This document shows positions 1-6,035 of a stretch of 12,838 bases of DNA, piece by piece. The stretch lies in NCBI GenBank assembly GCA_946545765.1, contig CAMNNS010000033.1, positions 1-12,838 on the forward strand, in the 5' to 3' direction. The number at the start of each line of letters is the position of its first letter. Position 1 is the first letter of the stretch. Made by a program: the position numbers and the translations under genes. The notes under the pieces were generated by a model. The model saw nothing but the letters and a program-made list of their open reading frames with translations. It was not told the DNA's origin and ran no database searches. This DNA is from an uncultured Bacteroidales bacterium (GTDB lineage: Bacteria; Bacteroidota; Bacteroidia; Bacteroidales; UBA932).

Positions 1-98
1 TTATCTAATGGAGCATCTGTAATTATTTTAGTGCCAGATTGTTCGTGAGTTATTTCTGTTCTTAAATTACCCTTGTAAATAGTTTTCATTTTTGTCAT
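1..98 (-). CDS. OsmC family protein, N-terminal fragment (cut by window edge)
   Basis: The gene runs off the left edge; 32 codons are visible and stay open. The peptide begins MTKMKTIYKGNLRTEITHE and continues with a TKIITDAPLD stretch. This resembles the start of OsmC/Ohr-like proteins of Bacteroidota, which share a strand-forming N-terminus and a T-D-A-P-x-D-N type motif. The family includes thiol peroxidases acting on organic hydroperoxides, but the catalytic cysteines lie beyond the window, so activity cannot be judged. The first ATG is at 98; a second in-frame ATG at 89 (MKTIYKGN) is an equally reasonable start. It lies 28 bp behind miaB on the same strand, with no terminator-like hairpin seen between, so co-transcription is likely. 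The assignment rests on a short N-terminal match. Confidence 0.6.
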   Translation of the reverse strand, partial: MTKMKTIYKGNLRTEITHEQSGTKIITDAPLD

Positions 99-126
99 AA
101 TTGTGATAATTTTAATTTGTTATCGT

Positions 127-1581
127 TTAATGTTTACCCTCTGACTCTCTTTTTTTGAGCCACTCGTCTCTTTTTCTTTTTAACTCTTTGATATCATTTT
201 TTATCTCACTTATACTCTTGATATGGAGGTGATGCGTTTTCTTTACTTCTTGTATATCTCCTATTAAAGTGGCACTTGTACAATTGTTTATTTTTACAAA
301 TACATAGTCTCCTACTTTTACCCCATCTGCAGCATCAAATACGCACATCTTATTATTTGTATTACGCCCAATTAGCTGTTTGTCTGAGCGTTTAGAGGTG
401 CCTTCTATTAGCACTTCAAATATTTTTCCTATATCTTTTTGATTAGATTCAAGAGAGAGTTTATTTTGCAAAGCTATTATCTCATTTAATCTTTTGGTTT
501 TCTCTTCTAAAGGTACATTATCTGAATATTTTCTCGCAGCCAATGTGTTGGGACGCTCTGAATATTGAAACATAAAAGCACTATCAAATTTAACCTCTTC
601 CATAAGAGAAAGTGTCTCTTTATGATCCTCTTCTGTCTCATCGCAAAAACCGGCAATAATATCGGTAGAAATTGCACAGTTTGGTATGATCTCTCTTATA
701 TCTGCAATCTTTTTTAAATAATCTTCTCGTGTATATTTTCTATTCATTTTTTCAAGCTGGGCATTGCTACCACTTTGTACCGGCAGGTGTATATGTTTGC
801 AGATGTTTGGATACATTGCCATAGTATAGAGTACACCCTTTCTAATATCTTTAGGGTGAGAAGTTTGAAATCTCACTCTAAGTGTTGGATCTATCAACGC
901 TACAAGTTCGAGTAGTTGGAAAAAGTTCACACTCTCTGTAGGATTATCGGGATTTGCCCAAAAATAAGAATCTACATTTTGTCCCAAAAGAGTTACCTCT
1001 TTATACCCTTTTGCAAAGAGATATTCAGCCTCTCGTACAATGCTTTTAGGGTCTCTGCTTCTTTCTCTTCCCCTTGTAAAGGGGACTATGCAGTAAGAAC
1101 ACATATTGTTGCAACCTCTTGTTATAGAGATAAAAGCACTAACATGATTAGAATCCATTCTTACCGGCTCTATATCAGAATAGGTCTCTTTTAAACTTAA
1201 TATAGTTTCAGTTTTTTTATATCCACTCTCTAATCGCGATGCGATAATTTCTGGCAACTCTCTATACGAATCTGGACCTACAGTAAAATCTACATTTTTA
1301 TTATTTAGCAAATCTTCTTTAAGCCTTTGTGCCATACATCCTAAAACTCCTACTATCAGGTTTTTATTCTTTTTTTTCTGCAAGGCAAAAACATCTAATC
1401 TGCCAAGTACCCTTTGCTCTGCATTGTCTCTTACAGAGCAGGTATTAACAAGAATTACATCTGCTTCTTCGATACTTTTGCAAATAGTATGTCCAACTTT
1501 GCATAAAATAGATGCTACCACTTCTGTGTCATTTATATTCATCTGGCAGCCGTATGTCTCTATATAAATCTTCATTCCCAT
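127..1581 (-). CDS. miaB: tRNA-2-methylthio-N6-dimethylallyladenosine synthase MiaB
   Basis: MiaB is a radical SAM methylthiotransferase that converts i6A37 to ms2i6A37 in tRNAs reading UNN codons. All expected parts are present in the 484 residues. The N-terminal UPF0004 domain holds C12 (ETYGCQMN), C48 (NTCSVRDNA) and C82 (GCMAQR) for the auxiliary 4Fe-4S cluster. The radical SAM motif CxxxCxxC is at C157, C161 and C164 (RGCNNMCSYCIVPFTRGRE). A TRAM RNA-binding domain follows at about 380-445. NTCSVRDNAEQR and RGRERSR favour MiaB over RimO or MtaB. About 38 charged residues follow the TRAM domain (447-484, rich in K and E), more than I expect for the family. The gene opens MGMKIYIETYG; the second Met (ATG at 1575) matches the usual family start and may be the true one. 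A possible promoter lies just upstream. The OsmC-type gene follows 28 bp downstream. Confidence 0.95.
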   Translation of the reverse strand: MGMKIYIETYGCQMNINDTEVVASILCKVGHTICKSIEEADVILVNTCSVRDNAEQRVLGRLDVFALQKKKNKNLIVGVLGCMAQRLKEDLLNNKNVDFTVGPDSYRELPEIIASRLESGYKKTETILSLKETYSDIEPVRMDSNHVSAFISITRGCNNMCSYCIVPFTRGRERSRDPKSIVREAEYLFAKGYKEVTLLGQNVDSYFWANPDNPTESVNFFQLLELVALIDPTLRVRFQTSHPKDIRKGVLYTMAMYPNICKHIHLPVQSGSNAQLEKMNRKYTREDYLKKIADIREIIPNCAISTDIIAGFCDETEEDHKETLSLMEEVKFDSAFMFQYSERPNTLAARKYSDNVPLEEKTKRLNEIIALQNKLSLESNQKDIGKIFEVLIEGTSKRSDKQLIGRNTNNKMCVFDAADGVKVGDYVFVKINNCTSATLIGDIQEVKKTHHLHIKSISEIKNDIKELKRKRDEWLKKRESEGKH

Positions 1582-1590
1582 AATTATCTA

Positions 1591-1598
1591 CAAAGATA
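1591..1598 (-). promoter_or_regulatory. Possible -7 element for miaB
   Basis: On the minus strand the bases read TATCTTTG, matching the Bacteroidota -7 consensus TAnnTTTG. A TCTG, three of four bases of the -33 TTTG, lies 18 bp further upstream. Transcription would begin about 5-8 nt downstream, giving an almost leaderless mRNA for the ATG at 1581 and a short leader for the ATG at 1575. This is pattern matching only, in AT-rich DNA where chance hits are common. Confidence 0.35.
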
Positions 1599-1844
1599 AC
1601 TTTTTTAACTTTCTATCAGAAATAATAATCTTCTCTCTGTTAAATTGAAGGTTTGATTAGCAAATACAACTTTTTAAAGTTTATATTTAACGAAATAGAG
1701 AGATAAAAAGAAGTCCCAATTCTTAAAAAGGTCGTTTAGTGTAAGAGCAATGAACATTATAGTTATTGCAGAGTGTTTATTCAGAAAATAGGATTTGTTA
1801 GATAAAAGAATAAAACATATCTAATCCTCTTAATGAATTTTATA

Positions 1845-1852
1845 TAAATTTG
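1845..1852 (+). promoter_or_regulatory. Possible -7 element for the LEA/SPOR gene pair
   Basis: TAAATTTG fits the Bacteroidota -7 consensus TAnnTTTG and is followed by GC. No TTTG is found at the -33 distance, where the sequence is TAAT. If used, it would give a leader of about 90 nt before the ATG at 1948, and the repeats at 1852-1898 would lie at and just after the transcription start. Confidence 0.35.
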
Positions 1853-1898
1853 CAGAGTAGTATAGTTGTATTTACAACTTAAATCTGCAATGTAGTAT
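1852..1898. repeat. Imperfect direct repeat around a 7-bp inverted repeat
   Basis: GCAGAGTAGTAT (1852-1863) and GCAATGTAGTAT (1887-1898) match at 10 of 12 positions, with starts 35 bp apart. Between them AGTTGTA (1864-1870) and TACAACT (1873-1879) form a perfect 7-bp inverted repeat around a 2-bp centre. The layout lies directly downstream of a possible -7 element, so an operator or a 5' leader hairpin are both possible. Function is unknown. Confidence 0.5.
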
Positions 1899-1947
1899 GG
1901 TATTTGTGGAGATAGAGTGATATTTAAAAAATTAAGTTTATTTAGCG

Positions 1948-2442
1948 ATGAAGTTTTTGAAGATAGTAAATAGAGTTAAATTTTTATTACTCTCTTTTTT
2001 AGTGTTACCTTTTTGTGTGGGGTGTTCATCTTATGAGAGAATTGATTTTGTGAGTGCTAAGATGAACTCATTAAAATTAGTCTCTTTCTCCTCTGTTAAT
2101 GCAGATTTTGACATAGTGGTGGATAACCCTAATAACTTCTCTTTAAATGTAGAGAACATATCGGGAGTGTTGTATTTAAAAGGGAAGGAGATAGCAACTT
2201 TTACAACTCCAAATAGTGTCCTTTTAACAAAAAGGGGTGAATCTTCTCACAATTTACTATTTATTGCAACTTTAACAGATATTCCTTCTGCGGTAGGGCT
2301 TTTATCAGATTTAAGTTCTGTTAGTCTTGATGATATTACTGTTGATGTAAGTGCAGATGTTGGTAAAGGCAAAGTTGTGGCTATCCCTGTTAAAAAAAGA
2401 GGTCTGCCTATAAAGAGGTTTATAAGAAGTTTATCGGAATAG
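1948..2442 (+). CDS. LEA type 2 family lipoprotein
   Basis: This 164-residue protein starts with a basic region and a hydrophobic stretch (about 12-25) ending in F-C-V-G-C26, a lipoprotein signal. Cleavage before C26 would leave a lipid-anchored protein beginning CSSYERID. The -3 residue is Cys rather than the usual Leu, so the lipobox is slightly atypical. The mature part contains VNADFDIVVDNPN (about 50-62) and a YLKGKEIATF strand, the pattern of LEA14/WHy-like beta-sandwich domains, in which an N-P-N turn follows the first strands. Such domains are widespread as small envelope proteins in Bacteroidota; their molecular role is poorly defined. Whether it faces the periplasm or the cell surface cannot be told from the residues after C26. 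The SPOR-domain gene follows after 24 bp on the same strand, so both are probably one transcript. Confidence 0.7.
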   Translation: MKFLKIVNRVKFLLLSFLVLPFCVGCSSYERIDFVSAKMNSLKLVSFSSVNADFDIVVDNPNNFSLNVENISGVLYLKGKEIATFTTPNSVLLTKRGESSHNLLFIATLTDIPSAVGLLSDLSSVSLDDITVDVSADVGKGKVVAIPVKKRGLPIKRFIRSLSE

Positions 2443-2466
2443 AATATAGTAAAAACAAAAAGAAAT

Positions 2467-2931
2467 ATGGTGAAAATATTTAAATATTTATTGACAGTTC
2501 TGCTCCCTTTAGTTGCTTATAAAAGCCTGAACGCTCAGGAGATAGACTCCACACTTGTAGGGAATGATATTTTCTATCTTTTGTCTGAACATAATGATGG
2601 GAGTGTAAAAATAAATCAAGAGAATTCTATCAAAGAGGCGTTTTCTATCTATATTTCTAATAAATCTAAAGGGTCTAATAGAGGTTATAGAATATTTGTC
2701 TATTCCAATAGTAATCAAGATGCAAGGAGCGAAACTGCAAAAGTGGTTGCAGAATTAGAAGAGGCTTATCCTGGGCATAAAGTTTATAGAAATTACAAAG
2801 CCCCTGTCTTTAGTGTTCAAATAGGGAACTTTAAAACAAAAAGTGATGCGATGAAAATTTTTAGCACCTTAATACAGAGTTATCCCGGGGCTAAAATTGT
2901 TAGAGCAAAAATAGATTGGTACACCTTCTAA
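2467..2931 (+). CDS. Secreted SPOR-domain protein
   Basis: This 154-residue protein has a clear type I signal peptide (about 1-23, cut after LNA and before QEID), so it is exported to the periplasm or outer membrane. The C-terminal half (about 72-150) is a SPOR-like domain. It starts at GYRIFVYSNSNQ, which has the SPOR R-x-x-V-Y pattern; a second strand follows at FSVQIGNFKTKSDA and a final strand at AKIVRAKI. SPOR domains bind glycan strands lacking stem peptides and often mark division sites. In Bacteroidota, short signal-peptide plus SPOR proteins are common and mostly unstudied. The middle segment (24-70) shows no domain I recognise. The stop codon is 1 bp from the stop of the convergent glsB gene, so there is no room for a separate terminator. 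Confidence 0.8.
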   Translation: MVKIFKYLLTVLLPLVAYKSLNAQEIDSTLVGNDIFYLLSEHNDGSVKINQENSIKEAFSIYISNKSKGSNRGYRIFVYSNSNQDARSETAKVVAELEEAYPGHKVYRNYKAPVFSVQIGNFKTKSDAMKIFSTLIQSYPGAKIVRAKIDWYTF

Positions 2932-2932
2932 A

Positions 2933-3979
2933 TTACTTTAGATGTAATCCATAGTTGCTACCGTTGTCCTTATTCTTTCTCTCTTTTTTCTTGCTCTTTT
3001 TTAGTGCTTTATTATTTTTTCTTGTTGCATTGCTTCGCCACCATTTCATTTTTAATCTCTCTTTCCATTGGGTTAAAGAATCTACATGGCGAGTAATTTT
3101 ATCGGGATAAATATCAGCGATAGAGATTAAGATAGCAGTCTCTTCTACTCCTCCAAATGTATTATTTATAGAGGTTTCAAAGACTTTCATAGATGGCGAT
3201 AGATTCATATAAGAATTTATCAGAGGTGGTATATTTTCCCCTTTATTTTTAAGCTCTTTAACCAAAACACGATAAGCCTCATTGTATTCTAAATTGTTAA
3301 ATAACGAGTCGTAGTATGGCCTATTTTGGTTGTATATGATTGGTTTATGTGCAGTAACCAAAGATTCTGTATCTGGAAAATATTTATTTAAAAAATTTAA
3401 AAGCAGATCTCTTGCAGATTGATTATATGAAGTGTACATAGTAACCTTTCCAAAGAAATACTTTATTTGTTGATATTTTACGATTAAAGCCCCTAAACCG
3501 TCCCACAAGTTGTCGAGAGCAAAAATACTTTTTCTTCTAATGTTGGCACTCTGATAATTAGGTTGTATAAAAGATCTTCCAAGTTCTATAGACCATGGGA
3601 GGTACTTCTCTTTAAATGTTTGTGAAAAATTAAATAGCTCTGCAGTGGCGAGGTGGTTCTCATCTACCTCACCACAAACAATATATCTATACCCACCAAT
3701 TATTTCTTGTTCTTCGGGGTCCCACACAATTAGTTGTTTGTAAGCATTATATGTAGAGGTGTCGTATTCGTCAATATCAACACTTTTACCTGTGCCACCG
3801 CCACCGAGTCTAAAGGAGATCTCTCTTAGCCTGCCTATTTCTCTCATTGTCAAAGGGGAATCTTTATCTGTAATTTCGTATAAAAAATTACCCCCTCTCC
3901 TTGTTTTCCCTATAAATTTATCTAATGACAATTCATTGAGAATCAGTTCTCTATTTATTGGTTGAATAACACTTTCCAT
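2933..3979 (-). CDS. glsB: GNAT-type amino acid N-acyltransferase, GlsB/OlsB-like (glycine or ornithine lipid synthesis)
   Basis: This 348-residue protein belongs to the hemolysin/OlsB branch of GNAT acyltransferases. Visible family marks are IIGGYRYIVCGE (about 93-104), the strongly conserved ELGRSFIQP (132-140), a long helix with WDGLGALI (159-166), and KYFFGKVTM (173-181). In Bacteroides thetaiotaomicron the related GlsB transfers a 3-hydroxy acyl chain from acyl-ACP to glycine, giving an N-acyl glycine (commendamide-type) lipid. OlsB does the same with ornithine, and sequence reading cannot tell the two substrates apart. The ATG lies inside the end of the upstream O-acyltransferase gene (29-nt overlap, different frame), so translation is probably coupled. 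The last about 40 residues (306-345) are very rich in Lys and Arg, which could help the protein sit on anionic membrane. The gene symbol is inferred from pairing and motifs. Confidence 0.75.
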   Translation of the reverse strand: MESVIQPINRELILNELSLDKFIGKTRRGGNFLYEITDKDSPLTMREIGRLREISFRLGGGGTGKSVDIDEYDTSTYNAYKQLIVWDPEEQEIIGGYRYIVCGEVDENHLATAELFNFSQTFKEKYLPWSIELGRSFIQPNYQSANIRRKSIFALDNLWDGLGALIVKYQQIKYFFGKVTMYTSYNQSARDLLLNFLNKYFPDTESLVTAHKPIIYNQNRPYYDSLFNNLEYNEAYRVLVKELKNKGENIPPLINSYMNLSPSMKVFETSINNTFGGVEETAILISIADIYPDKITRHVDSLTQWKERLKMKWWRSNATRKNNKALKKSKKKERKNKDNGSNYGLHLK

Positions 3980-4784
3980 ATTCGTAAACTCTATCTCTTA
4001 TTATATTGCACCACTCTTGTGCCGTTTTACCCGATTTTGTTAATTCTTCTGTAGTAATAGGCTCACCGATAAATACCTTAAATTTATTATTTCTTTGTCT
4101 AAACATCTCTCTTGGAAGTAAAAACATTTCTATAAATGCCTTGATTCCTAACGCCATACGAATTTTTGATGTCCAATAGAAAAGTTTAGAATTTTTCCCT
4201 CCAAAGTAAATCGGGACAATAGTTCTTCCACTTTTAATTGCTTCCCTCACAAAACTTTTTTTCCAAGGTAAATCTTGAATTTTACCATTAATTAGCCTTG
4301 AGCAAGCACCAGAGGGGAAGTTTAATACATGAAAATCTGAATTGTATAACTCTTTAAGCCCCATTAGCGAAGAGTTTGAAGCAGTTCCAAGATTATTTAC
4401 TGGTACAAATATCTCTTGAAGGGGTTCAAGATTCATTAGAATGTCGTTTACAATAAATTTAGAAGGTCCAAACCTTTTGGTAATCTCTGTAGTCAAAACT
4501 AAACCATCTAACCCTCCAAGTGGGTGGTTGCTTACAAAAATAAATTTATCTTTTGGATTGATTTTCTCCTCATTAGCAAATTGAATATCTCTTGTGGTAT
4601 TTAAATAGTCTAAACATCCATCTACAAAATCTATCCCTTTGGCATCTCTATATTTATCAAGAACAATATTTATCTCTTTTAGGTGTATAAGCCTCTCGAT
4701 GAGCTTAATAACAAAACCCGGTAGTTTTTTTGCCAACGATGGGTCTTTTTTTCTTATTACCTCTTTCAAATCTATTTGTTCCAT
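3951..4784 (-). CDS. glsA: PlsC-like O-acyltransferase, GlsA/OlsA-like (second step of glycine or ornithine lipid synthesis)
   Basis: This 277-residue protein is a membrane-associated lysophospholipid acyltransferase family member. Motif I is SNHPLGGLDG with H87 and D93, five residues apart instead of the classical four; the related OlsF proteins have, as I recall, a similar HPFGG-[IL]-[DE]G form. Motif III is FPSGACSR (156-163), and IVPIYFGG (189-196) fits motif IV. In the glycine-lipid pathway GlsA adds a second acyl chain to the hydroxyl of the N-acyl glycine made by GlsB. A role in general phosphatidic acid synthesis is the main alternative, but the tight pairing with the GNAT gene argues for the aminolipid role. 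The order O-acyltransferase then N-acyltransferase is the domain order of the fused enzyme OlsF. The 5' leader contains nested inverted repeats. Confidence 0.75.
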   Translation of the reverse strand: MEQIDLKEVIRKKDPSLAKKLPGFVIKLIERLIHLKEINIVLDKYRDAKGIDFVDGCLDYLNTTRDIQFANEEKINPKDKFIFVSNHPLGGLDGLVLTTEITKRFGPSKFIVNDILMNLEPLQEIFVPVNNLGTASNSSLMGLKELYNSDFHVLNFPSGACSRLINGKIQDLPWKKSFVREAIKSGRTIVPIYFGGKNSKLFYWTSKIRMALGIKAFIEMFLLPREMFRQRNNKFKVFIGEPITTEELTKSGKTAQEWCNIIRDRVYEYGKCYSTNK

Positions 4785-4796
4785 GCTCCAAATTCT

Positions 4797-4886
4797 GATT
4801 CTAACTTTTTAACAAACCTTAATCTTTTTAAGGTTTAATTTTGCAAATTTATAAAATATACTCAAATCTCTTAAAAGGTTAGAATC
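4797..4886. repeat. Nested inverted repeats upstream of glsA
   Basis: The outer arms are GATTCTAACTTTTTAA (4797-4812) and TTAAAAGGTTAGAATC (4871-4886), complementary at 15 of 16 positions. Inside lies a perfect 9-bp stem, AAACCTTAA (4814-4822) and TTAAGGTTT (4828-4836), with a 5-nt loop. On the minus strand the inner hairpin would fall at the very 5' end of a glsA transcript started from the possible -7 element at 4844-4851. It may be an operator, an mRNA-stabilising 5' hairpin, or a decayed repeat element. Confidence 0.6.
4844..4851 (-). promoter_or_regulatory. Possible -7 element for glsA-glsB
   Basis: Minus-strand TAAATTTG followed by GC fits TAnnTTTG. No TTTG stands at the normal -33 distance; the nearest upstream TTTG (4863-4866) is only 11 bp away. 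The element lies between the outer repeat arms and immediately before the inner hairpin. Support is moderate at best. Confidence 0.35.
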
Positions 4887-5036
4887 TATAAAAACTAATA
4901 TCTGATATAACTTTTTTGATAAAAAAATCCAAAATGACACTTTTAAAAATATTTGCAAATTTGTAAATCGTTGATAATATACAGAATGAGTGTAAAAATA
5001 TTTGTTCCAAAATAAATTAAAAAAATGAAAAAAAAG

Positions 5037-5067
5037 TTTGGTATTTCAGATAAAAGTCTTATATTTG
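5037..5067 (+). promoter_or_regulatory. Bacteroidota-type promoter of the rplP operon
   Basis: TTTG at 5037-5040 and TATATTTG at 5060-5067 are separated by 19 bp, matching the -33 TTTG / -7 TAnnTTTG consensus read by the Bacteroidota primary sigma factor. An A-rich tract directly upstream resembles an UP element, as expected for a strong promoter. The predicted start near 5073 gives a leader of about 60 nt, in which TGTAA (5076-5080) and TTACA (5089-5093) can form a weak 5-bp hairpin. Confidence 0.85.
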
Positions 5068-5133
5068 CACCCCAATGTAATAGTTCCGTTACAACTAAAG
5101 CATTGATAATAAACAAGATAAAGCGATAAAGCT

Positions 5134-5559
5134 ATGTTACAACCAAAGAAAACCAAATTTAGAAGGATGCAGAAGGGCCGTATGAAAGGAAAGGCCCACA
5201 GAGGTACTCAATTAGCATTCGGCTCGTTCGGAATCAAGACTTTGGAGTCTTGTTGGATGACAGGTCAACAGATTGAGGCTGCTCGTCAGGCAGTTGTACG
5301 TTATATGAAACGTGAGGGATTTGTATGGATTCGTATATTTCCAGATAAACCATTTACCAAAAAACCAGCTGAGGTTCGTATGGGTAAAGGTAAAGGTAAT
5401 CCAGAAGGATTTGTTGCCCCTGTTACACCAGGTAGAATGTTAATAGAGGTTGACGGCGTTCCAATTGAGATTGCAAAGGAAGCGCTAAGACTCGGTGCAC
5501 AAAAACTCCCAGTATCTACAAAATTTGTAGTTAGAAGGGATTATGTAAAACAAAATTAA
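5134..5559 (+). CDS. rplP: 50S ribosomal protein L16
   Basis: L16 is a large-subunit protein at the base of the central protuberance, near the A-site tRNA. The 141 residues begin with the standard MLQPKKTKFRR and carry the RMGKGKG loop (82-88), whose Arg82 matches the Arg81 hydroxylated in E. coli. The family segments GFVAPVTPGR (92-101) and KLPVSTKFVVRRD (124-136) are also present. Length agrees with bacterial L16. It is the first gene of the operon here, about 60 nt after a clear promoter and without a Shine-Dalgarno site. In related genomes rpsC normally precedes it directly; that gene is not here. Confidence 0.97.
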   Translation: MLQPKKTKFRRMQKGRMKGKAHRGTQLAFGSFGIKTLESCWMTGQQIEAARQAVVRYMKREGFVWIRIFPDKPFTKKPAEVRMGKGKGNPEGFVAPVTPGRMLIEVDGVPIEIAKEALRLGAQKLPVSTKFVVRRDYVKQN

Positions 5560-5561
5560 TT

Positions 5562-5566
5562 GAGGG
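5562..5566 (+). promoter_or_regulatory. Ribosome binding site deciding the rpmC start
   Basis: GAGGG lies 8 nt before the ATG at 5575 and is followed by ATATTATT. It overlaps codons of a longer TTG-initiated reading, which argues for the ATG as the true start. Confidence 0.7.
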
Positions 5567-5574
5567 ATATTATT

Positions 5575-5778
5575 ATGGAAATAAAAGAAATACGTGAAAT
5601 GAGCGAAAAAGATCTAAGGGAGCGTTTAGAAACAACAAGAAAATCACTCACTCAGATGCTTGTAAACCACGCTGTCTCTCCATTAGAGAATACATCTCAA
5701 ATTAAAAAGACTAAAAAAGATATTACCAAAATGCTTACTGTCTTAACTGAGATTGAGCATAAAAAACAGACCAAGTAA
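5575..5778 (+). CDS. rpmC: 50S ribosomal protein L29
   Basis: L29 is a small two-helix protein near the peptide exit tunnel, next to the docking site for signal recognition particle and trigger factor. The 67 residues begin MEIKEIREMSEKDL and include LVNHAVSPLENTSQIK (about 29-44), the phylum's usual form of the L-N-x-x-x-x-[ST]-P-L-x-N turn between the two helices. A TTG at 5560 in the same frame would add five residues (MRDII), but the GAGGG site 8 nt before the ATG and the family's normal N-terminus support 5575. The stop overlaps the rpsQ start (TAATG), suggesting coupled translation. Confidence 0.95.
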   Translation: MEIKEIREMSEKDLRERLETTRKSLTQMLVNHAVSPLENTSQIKKTKKDITKMLTVLTEIEHKKQTK

Positions 5779-6032
5779 TGGAAAGGAAGCTTAGGAAAGT
5801 TAGAATAGGTGTTGTGGTTAGCAATAAAATGGATAAAAGTGCCGTTGTTGCTGTAAAGACAAAAGAAAAACACCCTATTTACGGCAAGTTCGTAAATAAA
5901 ACCACAAAGTTCGTTGCGCATGACGAGAAGAATGAGTGTTCAGAAGGTGATACCGTTAAAATTATGGAGACTCGTCCTTTAAGTAAAACAAAGCGCTGGA
6001 GATTAGTTGAAATTGTAGAAAAAGTTAAATAA
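5778..6032 (+). CDS. rpsQ: 30S ribosomal protein S17
   Basis: S17 is a primary 16S rRNA-binding protein with an OB fold, needed early in 30S assembly. The 84 residues contain MDKSAVVAVKTKEKHPIYGKF (in two strands, about 18-38) and the signature GDTVKIMETRPLSKTKRWRL (about 57-76), both very close to the Bacteroidota form. Length is normal. The ATG shares its first base with the rpmC stop, and rplN follows after 3 bp, so the genes are tightly packed. Confidence 0.97.
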   Translation: MERKLRKVRIGVVVSNKMDKSAVVAVKTKEKHPIYGKFVNKTTKFVAHDEKNECSEGDTVKIMETRPLSKTKRWRLVEIVEKVK

Positions 6033-6035
6033 GCC

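Larger units (their letters stand above)
1582..1947. other. Divergent intergenic region, miaB / LEA lipoprotein gene
   Basis: This 366-bp gap separates the divergent starts of miaB and the LEA-type gene. It holds a possible miaB promoter at its left end. On the right it holds a possible plus-strand -7 element (1845-1852) and a small cluster of repeats (1852-1898). The middle, about 1620-1840, is AT-rich; I see no tRNA, no convincing small ORF and no strong hairpin in it. Confidence 0.6.
4785..5133. other. Divergent intergenic region, glsA / rplP
   Basis: This 349-bp AT-rich gap is the only break before the ribosomal operon. From left to right it holds nested inverted repeats at 4797-4886, a possible glsA -7 element at 4844-4851, and a pair of near-identical 16-mers (TTTGCAAATTTATAAA at 4840-4855; TTTGCAAATTTGTAAA at 4952-4967). 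A perfect 12-bp direct repeat TAAAAATATTTG follows at 4944-4955 and 4993-5004. An A-rich tract at about 5016-5035, like an UP element, leads into the rplP promoter. I find no remnant of rpsC or any other S10-cluster gene in it. Confidence 0.7.

Noticed and set aside
916..1194. Plus-strand open frame of 92 codons inside miaB
   Set aside because: It lies entirely antisense to a well-supported MiaB coding sequence, has no recognisable domain, and its composition is that of a shadow frame.
1620..1700. Possible tRNA, suggested by a GGTTTGATTAGC stretch
   Set aside because: No acceptor stem, anticodon arm or CCA-side pairing could be built around it.
1750..1791. Tiny ORF (13 codons) in the miaB/LEA intergenic region
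   Set aside because: No ribosome binding site, no conservation evidence, and a length expected by chance in AT-rich DNA.
5068..5133. Riboswitch or L4-type leader before rplP
   Set aside because: The leader is only about 60 nt with one weak 5-bp hairpin and no terminator; too little structure for such a call.
5560..5574. TTG start for rpmC (adds MRDII)
   Set aside because: The ATG at 5575 has a well-spaced GAGGG site and gives the usual L29 N-terminus.
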